Origin: Paragorgia papillata
Taxonomy: Eukaryota > Cnidaria > Anthozoa > Scleralcyonacea > Coralliidae
DNA length: 64,000 nucleotides
Direction: 5' to 3'
Assembly: GCA_035771165.1 (NCBI GenBank)
Contig: JAWNZC010000473.1
Location: forward strand, 2,611,001-2,675,000
In this document: positions 47,105 through 57,200 of the stretch, piece after piece
Layout of the letters: the number at the start of each line of letters is the position of its first letter
Position numbering within the stretch: position 1 is the first letter of the stretch
The notes under the pieces: generated by a model
What the model was told of the DNA's origin: nothing
Databases searched by the model: none
What the model saw: only the letters and a program-made list of their open reading frames with translations
Made by a program: the position numbers and the translations under genes

Positions 47105-47883
47105 TGGCGTTGTGTGAGGACTAATTTGGAGCATAATACTTCTAGGTATGTTTCATAAATTTGCCAGTTTTTTTTTGTTTTTTCCCCGCTCATTTTTAAG
47201 CTTGACCACAGCAGTTAAGTTTCACGTGAAGTGTCTATTTTCAGTCGATAGGTCCGTCGTAAAATATGCCTGCGGTTTGGTGTATGTTTGGGAGAAGAAT
47301 GAAGCGTGGAAGGATTTATATGTAGGTCTGTGTTCTTTGGCCGGATAACCCTCGACGCGTTTCGACCTTTTAGAATAGAATATAGAATAGAATAAAACTT
47401 TATTTCATGAGGGAAAAGACGTATTAACCAAAAAGGTTATCTAACATACGGCCCTCAATTCTTACTGAATGTCTGTGTAGTTTTGGTGTATAGTGCGTAA
47501 CGTACTGCAGCATCCGTGGTCGGCTTTATAAATTGGTGAATTTCTCGTTCCCGCTCAGTCCCATGTCGATAGTTGGCGTAAAGAGGTTTAATTATATCGT
47601 TTCGTTATACTATATATCGTGCGTATCGCGTGGTTTGTGGTTTTAGTTATGTCGCTGTTACGTCATAACTAAAAGGGTTATTCTATAATCTGTCTAGTGG
47701 TGAGTGAGATGGTAAATAATCATGCTCAAAATCCCTCCTGAAGAAGACTGGATGGTCGAAACGCATCGAGGGTTATCCAACGTAAAGTAGTAGGCTTAAA
47801 AATGAGCGGGAAAAAATGGCAAATTTATGAAGCATACCAGAACACAAAGTATTATGCTCCAAATTAGTCCTCACACAACGCCA
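47105..47883. mobile_element. TIR element carrying a hammerhead-like motif
   Basis: TGGCGTTGTGTGAGGACTAA, GGAGCATAATACTT and AAATTTGCCA are mirrored at 47800-47883. An inner inverted pair, GGATAACCCTCGACGCGTTT (47343) and its complement at 47757-47778, overlaps a hammerhead-like core at 47733-47772. The dispersed end motif ACTTTATTTCATGAGG (47393) is embedded. PLE-like by inference. Confidence 0.6.
47733..47772 (+). ncRNA. Hammerhead-like ribozyme motif, probably inactive
   Basis: CCCTC (47733-47737), CTGAAGA core, an extra A, then GAC/GTC as helix II, GAAA, ACGCATC, and GAGGG (47768-47772), which pairs perfectly with CCCTC as helix I. The extra A after the core and the AUC in place of the GUC seen in the inverted copy make activity doubtful. 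Confidence 0.45.
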
Positions 47884-48237
47884 GTGAAGGGTCTCATTAC
47901 CCACCATAATAATATTATATAAAAAATTCTCAAATAGTCGTAATAAGATTTTCGTGACATAAAATCAGCCAGGTAACCAGGCTAGCCCGCCTCATATGAC
48001 AGCATATCCTCTCATCTCAAAATGAGGATTATCGTTAATTGTAAAATGACCTAGAATTAACAATAATTGACAATTTAAAAAAAACTAATTCCCAACCCCC
48101 CACCCCGACCCCACCTCCTAAACCTGAACCTAAACCTAACCACATAGCCCCAGCGGGCCTAAAACTAACCACAACCTTCCGGCGGAAAGTCCAGTCCAAA
48201 GTCCAGTCCCAGTGTTTACAATATGCCCCGTGTTTTG

Positions 48238-49111
48238 CAACCTCGTACCCAGGGTCTTATCTCCGCTCCCCCGCCCCCGCCCATCGCTGCGAAAAGACCC
48301 TGGTCCAGGCTGGTCACGTGCTGCCCAAAATATGGGCAGTACAAAATAAATTTAGTGTGGGTAGGGTGGTACAAAAAACTTTCTCGACTTCCGGACTAGT
48401 GTTTATACAAAACGCAAAACATCTGGCCAGATGAAATGTCAACGACTCACGAAAGGTGCACAACGGCTTGGAGAAACAATCCGAAATGAGATATAATTTA
48501 ATAAGAATGCCAAAGTCTCAAAGATCAATATTTTGCTGGCTTTGTAACCCTGGCGACATGTGTTATTGATGGCAGAATATTCGTTTTAAGCATTCGAATC
48601 GCGAGGCTTTTAACTGGACGTATACACTTAAATATAACGGCAGCTTTCGCGTGTAGTATTCAACAACGTACAGGTGAAACACATACGTCTTTTCTTGTTT
48701 ATATTGAGAGTTTGAAACAGTCTTCCATTTCATTATCAACATTTCATTAAGCACCCAGATTGACGATTATTAAACGAATGGGAACATCAAAAATTTTCTT
48801 CATTATAAACTTAAATAAATTAACACAGCGATTTATTATAAACTAAAAACAATAGCTGTCAAAACAACTTGTTTCAATTTTAAAATCGTGTCACCGGTTT
48901 AACCATTCATTTCAAAATCTAATACCAGAAAGCAAGACAAGATACTGCATGCATTTCTTCGACTATTCCAGCGAGGTCAAGCATTGATACGCAGGGTACC
49001 CTCCACAGTCGAAAATTTTGATAGACGACACGTGACCAGCCTGGACCAGGGTCTTTTCGCAGCGGTGGGCGGGGGCGGGGAAGCGGAGATAAGACCCTGG
49101 GTACGAGGTTG
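48238..49111. mobile_element. 874-bp deletion derivative of family J, 9-bp TSD
   Basis: Same arms as 27800-29456 (CAACCTCGTACCCAGGGTCT). The internal sequence matches both ends of the long copy, but roughly 780 bp of its middle are missing. The duplication CGTGTTTTG lies at 48229-48237 and 49112-49120. The sequence join is near 48739-48750. Confidence 0.93.
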
Positions 49112-49120
49112 CGTGTTTTG

Positions 49121-49905
49121 TTACTAATACTACCTCCATTGACGTCAGACCAAGCCGTATTAGAATTAATACTACTTTTTGACGTCAGTTAATTAGGTAT
49201 TTGCTGCCGACCGAAGGGAGCCAGCACACTAATCTTGACTTGGGTTAGCTGTGGCTTGTGCCCAGATCTCTTGGCCGAGCTATGTATGTTATATGCGACT
49301 TGAGTTTGTGACGTAGCAGATTGTTCCTATACCCTACATTACATACTCTAGAGAGTTTTTCGACTTTGCGTGGTTGCATTTATAACTGTGTAACCCGCCA
49401 CCACAGCCATGGGATGTACTGAACTGTCGATTACCATGAGGCAAGGACTCGCGGAGAGTGCTGTGAGCTGCAAATAAACCTTGATTTCAGTGAGTAGAAA
49501 GATTTCTCTTGTTTAAAAATTCTATATTTTGGTAAGAGATTTCATGGTTGTTTTCTTCTATTTGCTGCCGTTCAGTGGCCAGTCTTGACTCTTGAGGAAA
49601 GCAGTGCTCTTTCATGAGTTTATTGTGGAACTCGACGACGTCACGGCAGTGTCAACAGTTGACAGTGTCTTTTATTTGCAGGGAAATAATATGTACATAA
49701 ATGTTTTTTGAGAATGATATTACGCGTGAGGGATTTCTCTTGCTGAGTCAGTTACTGACTATTGTTCTACGCATCAACATTATGTCGTCTCAGAATAAAA
49801 AAATAATATTTTTTGGACTTTCCAGCCTCCTTCGCAGGCAACCTTGTTAGCTCTTTATATTGGGAAGAGGTGAAAAAAACTTGGAGAGTGGGCAAACTCT
49901 GCGGG
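49121..49905. other. Unassigned intergenic sequence
   Basis: Two exact TGACGTCA palindromes lie at 49140 and 49180, in a segment resembling 45540-45600. Nothing else recognised. Confidence 0.35.
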
Positions 49906-50165
49906 TGGAGTGGGCAATCTCGGGTGGAGTGGGCAATCTCGGGTGGAGTGTGCAATCTTGGGTGGAGTGGGCAATCTTGGGTGGAGTGGGCAATCTTGGG
50001 TGGAGTGGGCAATCTCGGGTGGAGTGGGCAATCTCGGGTGGAGTGGGCAATCTCGGGTGGAGTGTGCAATCTTGGGTGGAGTGGGCAATCTTGGGTGGAG
50101 TGGGCAATCTTGGGTGGAGTGGGCAATCTTGGGTGGAGTGGGCAATCTTGGGTGGAGTGGCCAAC
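49900..50165 (+). repeat. 19-bp minisatellite, 14 units
   Basis: The unit is GTGGGCAATCTTGGGTGGA, with T/C alternation (CTTGGG or CTCGGG) and a TGTGCAAT variant that recurs, showing a higher-order duplication. All six frames are open through it. Not coding. Confidence 0.95.
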
Positions 50166-50359
50166 GGGGTGTCACATTGGCCACAGACTACATAGAGTTG
50201 CCTGTGGAGTATAGGCTAAAGGTTTTTGTCCCTTTTGAGGCAGCATTTCACTTGCGATAGTAATTTCTAGTATTAGTAGTAGATCAAACCCACGAGAACG
50301 ATTTGTCCTTCTGCCACATAATCGCAGCGAGCTCTATTTATAAATGGAGTGATATCTTT

Positions 50360-50512
50360 GTGGCGGACGTGTCGAAATGTAGGCCTTCGAAGTACGTATA
50401 GTTCCAGTCTTCTACGCGGTCTGGTCAAGTCTGATTTTGTCAAAGACGTACCGCGTAGGAGACTGGAACTATACGTACTTCAGGCCGACATGTCCGCCTT
50501 GTTTGGCTTCAA
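50360..50512. mobile_element. Palindromic element, about 150 bp
   Basis: GGCGGACGTGTCGAAATGTA, then GTACGTATAGTTCCAGTC, is mirrored by GACTGGAACTATACGTAC, GGCCGACATGTCCGCC. The middle, CTACGCGGT/ACCGCGTAG, also pairs. Confidence 0.75.
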
Positions 50513-50837
50513 TCTTTGCCCTGTCAATGACCAGAAGATATCACTACAGTTATATATAGAGCTCACTGCATAATCGTCACTCGTCAGTACTCGTCAGTCC
50601 CACACCACCGCCGTAGCTCCGGTGGGAGCTTTTTTTAATTCTCAGTGCTTCTGGATTCGGGGCTTATTAGAAGGGGGGCTAAATAGAGGCTGGGGGCTTA
50701 ATACATTTTCATGTTCTTTAGAAATTCATAATTATGTTGATTCATATCTTTACAGCTATCAATGTCTTTCATCTGTTTGCCAGGAGCTAAATATAATAAC
50801 GTTCAGCAATTTTTAATCAATATAATAGCTCATTTCC

Positions 50838-51177
50838 AACCTCGTTCCCAAAGCTTTTTTGAAATTTGGAGGGCGGGAAAGGGCCCTGGCATCGGCTGGT
50901 CACAGCACCCAGAAATACTGAGTGTAGTAAATTAGCAATTTAATTTAGTATGGAAATTTGTAATGGGCCGTTGGCTGTTCTGTTGAAGCTATTTGATTAT
51001 AACTGGCACAAAACTATGCATAATTACGTTTTCTGAGGAATGTTTAAGAAAAGCAATCAACCAATGAAAATGCAGAGTCCAACAGTCGATGCCAGGGCCT
51101 TTTCCCGCCCTCCTAATTTCAAAAAGGCCCTGGCTTTGGCACTTGGTCTTCGAGACACTCTTTTGAGCGAGGTTGAC
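50838..51177. mobile_element. MITE distantly related to family J
   Basis: The termini CAACCTCGTTCCCAAAGC and GAGCGAGGTTG recall family J. The arms GGAGGGCGGGAAAGGGCCCT and AGGGCCTTTTCCCGCCCTCC pair. No clear target duplication. Confidence 0.65.
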
Positions 51178-51473
51178 TAATTTATATTATTCTTCATAAA
51201 ACGTCGCAAATGCTCATATTTCTATATTGATTTTACTTCATAAAAAACCCCATAGAGGTGGATACTTAATAGAGGATGGGGGCTTTTCTTTTTGAAGAGG
51301 GTGGGGGCTAATTAGGGGAAATATGGTATATGGCTTTACAGAGCATATATATATATATAGGCCCATGCGCACTTCACGCTATCTGAATGTATTTCACCGA
51401 TGCTGTCCCACATGCGGTTGTCACCGACGATCGCATGTGTATAAGTAATTGATGAAATTCATTCAGATTGTTC

Positions 51474-51527
51474 CAAGCTACACTGATGAGCTGTTGTACA
51501 GCGAAACACCGTGTCTGTAGATTGAAC
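51474..51527 (+). ncRNA. Type I hammerhead ribozyme, unit 1
   Basis: Helix I: CTACA (51478-51482) pairs with TGTAG (51516-51520), then a G/A mismatch, then CAA/TTG and GTT/AAC with one bulge. Core CTGATGA is at 51483-51489. Helix II is GCTGT-TGT-ACAGC (51490-51502), a perfect 5-bp stem. GAAA is at 51503-51506. Helix III is a 3-bp ACA/TGT stem with loop CCG, and GTC ends at 51515, the predicted cleavage site. Every invariant core base is present. Confidence 0.92.
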
Positions 51528-51681
51528 TATGTACGCTCACTACCCTTGTGGAAGTTTGAGCACTCTGGGCCCATGCGCACTTCACGCTATCTGAATGTAT
51601 TTCACCGATGCTGTCCCACATGCGGTTGTCACCGACGATCGCATGTGTATAAGTAATAGATGAAATTTATTCAGATTGTTC

Positions 51682-51735
51682 CAAGCTACACTGATGAGCT
51701 GTTGTACAGCGAAACACCGTGTCTGTAGATTGAAC
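51682..51735 (+). ncRNA. Type I hammerhead ribozyme, unit 2
   Basis: Identical to unit 1 shifted by 208: core CTGATGA at 51691-51697, helix II at 51698-51710, GAAA at 51711-51714, cleavage after GTC at 51723, helix I strands CTACA 51686-51690 and TGTAG 51724-51728. Confidence 0.92.
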
Positions 51736-52740
51736 TATATATATATATATATATACTATAGAGAAAGACAATAAACACAAACTACGTCAAAGCTACATTT
51801 AGCGTTGTCTTCTTATAAGGATTTCAATTTCTAAAGCCAACTAAACATCTAATTGTGTTAACACATGCAGATATCCACCCAAAATCCGCGTAAAAACTGA
51901 ATGATTGAGTATTCAGTCTTCGTCTTCTATGCCCAAGGAAGCAATCGAAAGTTTGCTTGATTTCTGTTATTTTTTGGTACTGATGTTCTTTGTTTCATCT
52001 TATGAATTATTATCAAGTTTGGGAAGTAATCATAATAGAGGGCCACAAGTTTATCAGTTTACTATACTAAACTATCATGTGTTTTTTTACCCTCATTAAA
52101 TACAGTTGTTTATGGCTTATCTTATGCCATCTCTTTTTCTCGTTTCACAGATCAGGTGATACAGAACTGAACAAACGAAAGCGCACGCGAACGATTATAT
52201 AAAAGCACCCGCGAACACACTTCAAGCATTTGTATGTTTACCTCATTCATAAATCATATAGCGACCTCCTGTCCCATGCAATTCCTTCTCATGCAGGAAA
52301 GCTCTTCAGTTCCTGGAAAAGCATTCATGCAGGGTATGTGGGAAAATGATAGCTTGTGCACTCTTAAATTAAACGCCCCCATATTGAAACTTAATTACAC
52401 CGAAAACATGCACACTTCAAGCATTTGTTTATATATATATATAGATTTAGTTCGTTTGCCGACGTGTGAACGACCCAGAACCTGCAGTCCTTTTGTACAG
52501 CAACAGGGAGCTCTTTGTTCAGTGCTGGACAAAAGGACCACAGGCTATGGGTAAGAGATTCGAGCATGGCTACGATGGCTACACTATCGCAAGTTTTCAA
52601 TAGTCTACCCACAAGTTGAAGAAATTCATAGTGTTTAGCCACTGATTAAGTTTTACCAATAAATATCACATACAAGTCAGTTTATTGTATAATATAAGTT
52701 ATAATATATGTACACATCGTTAAAACTTAGGAATTTGGAG
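51736..52740. other. Unassigned intergenic sequence
   Basis: No repeat or gene recognised. Short frames at 52234-52554 (+) and 52391-52642 (-) overlap on opposite strands and show no family features. Confidence 0.3.
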
Positions 52741-52748
52741 ATGGTTAA

Positions 52749-53212
52749 AGGGGATTGGCATTAAAAATTAAGTTTGCCTAATTTGAAAGAACTCATAAAA
52801 TTGTAATAGAAGATCCTTTAAAACTTTTTCGTATCTTTCTCCGTTTTCAAGATATTTCAATTTGTTTGATATGTAAATGAGATGGTCTCTGACGTCAGGA
52901 TTGGGTTAAAATATTTTCATTCAGAGCAAAATCACTTACATATCTAACATGAAATGTTCAGCGTCGTAAGGAGTTTTTATGTGCACAGTTTCAAATGATT
53001 TCGCTGAACAAACTTAGAGATATAACTGGTTTTGCTACATATGAAAATATTTTACCCCACACCTGACGTCAGAGACCATCTCCTTTACATATTAAACAAA
53101 TTGAAATATCTTGAAAACGAAGAGAGATACGAAAAAGTTGTAAAGGATGTTCTATTACAATTTTATGAGTTCTTTCAAATTAGACAAACTTAATTTTTAG
53201 TGCTATTGCCCT
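52749..53212. mobile_element. TTAA-flanked MITE related to family A (subfamily A4)
   Basis: TTAA at 52745-52748 and 53213-53216 encloses AGGGGATTGGCATTAAAAAT and its inverse. The arms include CAAATTTAATTGAAATATC-like and CTGACGTCAG palindromes at both sides (52889, 53063). Its termini match family A but the interior differs. Confidence 0.8.
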
Positions 53213-53656
53213 TTAAGCCAAGGGAAGAAGGAAAGGAGAAAGAATAATCAACTACATTAATTAATATTTAACAATTAGACAACAAGCACCAGTTGTCTAT
53301 GAGCTGATATTCGACGTGGCGTAGACAACGAGCACGAGTTGTCTAATTGTTTTATTAGTATAAACCAACTAGTCGGACAAACTATTATTTTAAAGAAAGA
53401 AAGTGGATCCTCAGTCAAACGCGAGTTTTCTGCCATTATTTTTGCATTTACTCATTTTGGCAAAAACTCAGGTAGGGTAGGTCGGATTTATTTTATTTTA
53501 TTTTTAACTTTTTTTTATTTGGTGCCCAGGCATGACAATAATATTCTTTCTAAAACCAAATATCAATTTTGGTAGCACGTCTGTATTTAAGTTAATTTTG
53601 AGCACTTTACTTCATTACTATATGTTCTGCCATGCTTGCTATTCCAAGATGCAATA

Positions 53657-53794
53657 CAGTAAAAACCCGCTAACAAGAACCTACCACTATTAAGAACCTC
53701 AGGCTGAAATTAAGAATTTATTTATATAAGAATATAAGAACCTATCCCAGGCTGATTTGGTAAAATGTAGGTTCGTGTTAGCGGGTTTTTACTG
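53657..53794. mobile_element. pogo-like MITE, 138 bp (family V), copy 1
   Basis: CAGTAAAAACCCGCTAACAA is mirrored by GTTAGCGGGTTTTTACTG, with TA on each side. CAGT..ACTG termini and a TA target fit the Tc1/mariner-pogo group (inference). Copy 3 at 57293-57470 has the same interior in reverse. Confidence 0.85.
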
Positions 53795-54001
53795 TATACA
53801 GTGTTTAGCTCAGCCAATCAGAATGCAGCATTTGTAATAGTCCACTAATGATATTAGGTGCTGCTCCGAGTGAAGAACCATACCGGCAGGATGAGTTCGC
53901 GGTTCCATCATTCCAATAATAGTCCACTAGTTGGTTAAAACTAATAATATTTAGTCGTCTGTAATAACTATAGCTATATTTACAACTAATTGTGTCAATA
54001 T

Positions 54002-54270
54002 TTACAATTTAAAGTTAAAAATATTCCCTTCTCCAACGCCCATCCGGGGAACTAAACGGTTTCCTTGTAAATACGCCGAAAGAGACCCAGGTCGTGGGTT
54101 GAGACAGTCAGGACTTCCTGGGATGTTCGGAGGAAAAGATAAAGGATAATATAGATCTGGTGGTCGTTGAACGAAAGCTGTCATTGAAGGAAGAAGTCCC
54201 TGTGGAATGTTTTCATCAAAGACAAAACCGCATCCAGGTTTGTATGGAGAGGCGAGGTAAGGTGAATGAC
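54002..54270 (-). CDS. TBX20: TBX20 terminal exon
   Basis: The acceptor TTTTTTTCATCCCAG precedes it. It reads [20 protein letters not shown], then [19 protein letters not shown], ending [10 protein letters not shown] and TAA (54004-54002). Low-complexity Pro/Ser/Tyr composition is typical of a T-box C-terminal regulatory tail. The start phase (two bases) fits exon 55801-55683. Confidence 0.85.
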
Positions 54271-57200
54271 CTGGGATGAAAAAAAATAACGCTTTAGAGA
54301 TTAGATGATGGTTTATATTATTCAAATTGACAAATTATTCTAGGTTTTGACTGGCTGTTGGTTGCGTTTATAACGCGACCATGTAGTGCTATGTCACCAA
54401 CATGCACTGGCGGGTTTAGCGTACATCAGACCGGTCACGCGACTGACATAAAAAACACCAGAATATATAATTGCGCAATCACATCACATTTGTTCCCAGA
54501 GTCACATAATAAAATAACTCTCACAATGAGAACTTGCGTTGCGTTCGCGCTTTATCCCGTTAGGGTAACTATTATTTTATTACATAATTTGAAACTCACT
54601 TTTGGATGGCGTGTGCTGTTAGGGCGCTGCCTCTCACCAATAGTTAAGCCTGGTTGAACGGCGTTAGTACTTGGATGGGTGACCGTCGATCTGGGAACAG
54701 CCCCGTTCTCGAGCTTGGGACTCATGTGAGTAGAGTTTAGTTACGTTGGTCTCTCCTGTGCTCCGAGGGTTTTTCGCCGGGTTCTCCGGTTTTCCTCCCT
54801 CCGTAAAATCAACACCTATAGGGCTTAGCAGGGATCCGTGTTCTGAACTGTGTCGTATGGCGGCTGCTTAAAGCGCCTTTGATATGCCTCGACACGGCCA
54901 CGTTGAAAAATCCTTAGGAGTAATTTGATTGTAAAGATACACGTTTGATGTATTCTAATTAAAGACCATTATTACTTTTCACCAAAATGTTCGGAAGTTC
55001 GTTCCGAAGTTCGCAAGTGTGTTGGGAAGTTGGTTGGCTGCTGGGTTTCTCGTAGCCAATCAAATGTGTAGCTCAAAACGAACTTTGAACTTCCCAAAGA
55101 ACTTGCGAACCTCCAAAGATTTTGGTGAAAGTGAGTTGCAAATGACTGTAGTTGTCTGGATATGTAATACTGTAGTTTTTGGACAAAATCTTTTGTAAAA
55201 TTGAGATAATGCGGGAAATGCCATTTCAGAGACTCAAATTTCAGAAATTTTCCGCGGGTGCATACCTCTGGACCCCCCTAAACAGGTGGGCCCACAACAT
55301 GTTTGAATGACATAAAAAAAATCCTAGACCGCCCCTGCCTTGGATGTTTCCATTATGTGCATTATGTGCCTGACAGTATGCTTCGTCAAGCCACAGGTCG
55401 CCCAGACGCGGTTTTGCGCGGCGACCGCGCGTAAAGCATAATTAAGATTATGTCATTCTCATACGCTCAACGTCGCCGTTGCGTGACAAATTTCACGAAC
55501 CATACACATCTGCAACGTGTAGTGTAACACTCGTCGTGAAAGTTGTCTTACAAAAAAGTTGTCCTGTCAAAAATACAAGTACATTTTTTTTTACTTTTCC
55601 AATAATTTGATCCAGAGTGATTTGTATCATAATACACAGTAAAAAAGATTAAACAAAAAAAAACCCCGACCATGTGTATTACCTGATTCGTTTGATAATC
55701 TGTAATGATGATCCATACCCCAACATGGAGGATGTAGAAGAGGCGATAAAGGTGACTCCTGGTATTCAAACATTCGGCTATTGTCGCACATGTTGTTATT
55801 TCTATATCACAACAGAGAAGGTGGTCAGAAACAATGGCTAAACCAGACCATAGTCATTCAACTACTATTATATGGTCTGGAAACTCAAACTACTATATGG
55901 TCTGGAAACTCAACTAAAGTCTTTGTTCTATCTTTTTGTTCGCCTTTATGCAATTTTGTGCACGATACACGGTCACTGAACCCATTGTGTTTTATTATAA
56001 TAAACGAATTATACAATAGCAACGTTTCAGTTCAATCACTCAACCGTGCTATTTAAATATTAATAAAGCTAAAACAAAGGATGTGCATGGTGTAAGGTTC
56101 AACATAAAATCACAGTTCATTATAGGCGCGTTGAAGTTTGCCGAGTTTCCAGACTCTATTGACTATGACCAGACACAGGTCCAAAGCGCGGAGCCCTTCT
56201 TAGCGCTAAAACGTCGTGTCAAAAACATCGTGTGAAAGAATGTCGCTTACTGTTGATTCCGCACGAACTATAGCCAACGAATGATCAAACGAGTTAAACG
56301 ATTTTTTAGACCGCTTTGGCGGGCCAACTCGCAGAAAGCCGATTACATGGAGAAAAGGTGAATTTTTATGTCGCTTACCCGAGTTGACTCGGCAAGGATC
56401 CCGGCTAACCTGAACCACTGCTATCCTCATCCACTAGTGCAATTTATTGAAATTGGGATTAGTGTAAGCTAAGCGGGGACTATAAGGTTTACTAGGATTG
56501 GGACTTTTGTTGTTAGGTAATTTTTAAAATCACATGTCAAAATATCATGCTATACGTCGCCATGCCATATTTCATACCATCACTCGTGTGCCATGTTTTA
56601 CACCCACGCAGAGCGAGAGACGCCTTTGCGAATGTCATCGGACTGTGGGAATGCAAAAATCACAACATTCCCACCATGCCCAAAAGCTATTGGTACCACG
56701 CCCATAAACTTTAACAAATGCTAGATTTTATCGTGTTTTGATAATATCTAAATATGCAGCATGATAACGACGCTATAGATCAAACACGAGCAAGAGGGTT
56801 TCATGTTATATATCACGAGAAGGAGTGTTATATATACACCGCGAGAAGGAGTGTTTCATGTAATACAGTAAACACCCGCGTGTAAGATCCTAGTGATTTA
56901 AGAACCTGTAGGCAGAAATTTTGGATTTTAATACCCCAAAGTATAAGAACCTGTTTAGCCAACGAAAGCCACAAGGTTCTTATATGAAGAGTCACTCTGA
57001 ATAATGAAACAGTGATGTAGCCAAAATGTGGGACTATAAAATATAAATTTGCTATACATTTGCCCCTTACATAAAAATATCATTACAGAAATTACATACC
57101 TACAGTATAATCTCTCTATAACAAAGTGGTTTATATATCTGGTCATATAACAATAGCATTTCCCTTGAAGAAATTTTAAGAACCTATTAAGAACTTATTT

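Larger units (their letters stand above)
51361..51735 (+). mobile_element. Metazoan retrozyme: 208-bp tandem dimer with hammerhead ribozymes
   Basis: Two head-to-tail units share the block from GCCCATGCGCACTTCACGCT (51361 and 51569), with period exactly 208. Each unit has a complete type I hammerhead. The segment between the two cleavage sites (51516-51723) would be one 208-nt circular monomer. The monomer folds back on itself: ATCTGAATG pairs with CATTCAGAT, and ACATGCG with CGCATGT. The array is bounded on both sides by (AT)n, the AT-rich target described for retrozymes. It encodes no protein: the frame at 51468-51656 only crosses the repeat. Replication as small circRNAs copied by another retroelement's reverse transcriptase is established for the class and inferred here. 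Confidence 0.9.

Noticed and set aside
49767..50260. Frames through the 19-bp repeat on both strands
   Set aside because: All six frames stay open because the unit lacks stops. No domain or splice support.
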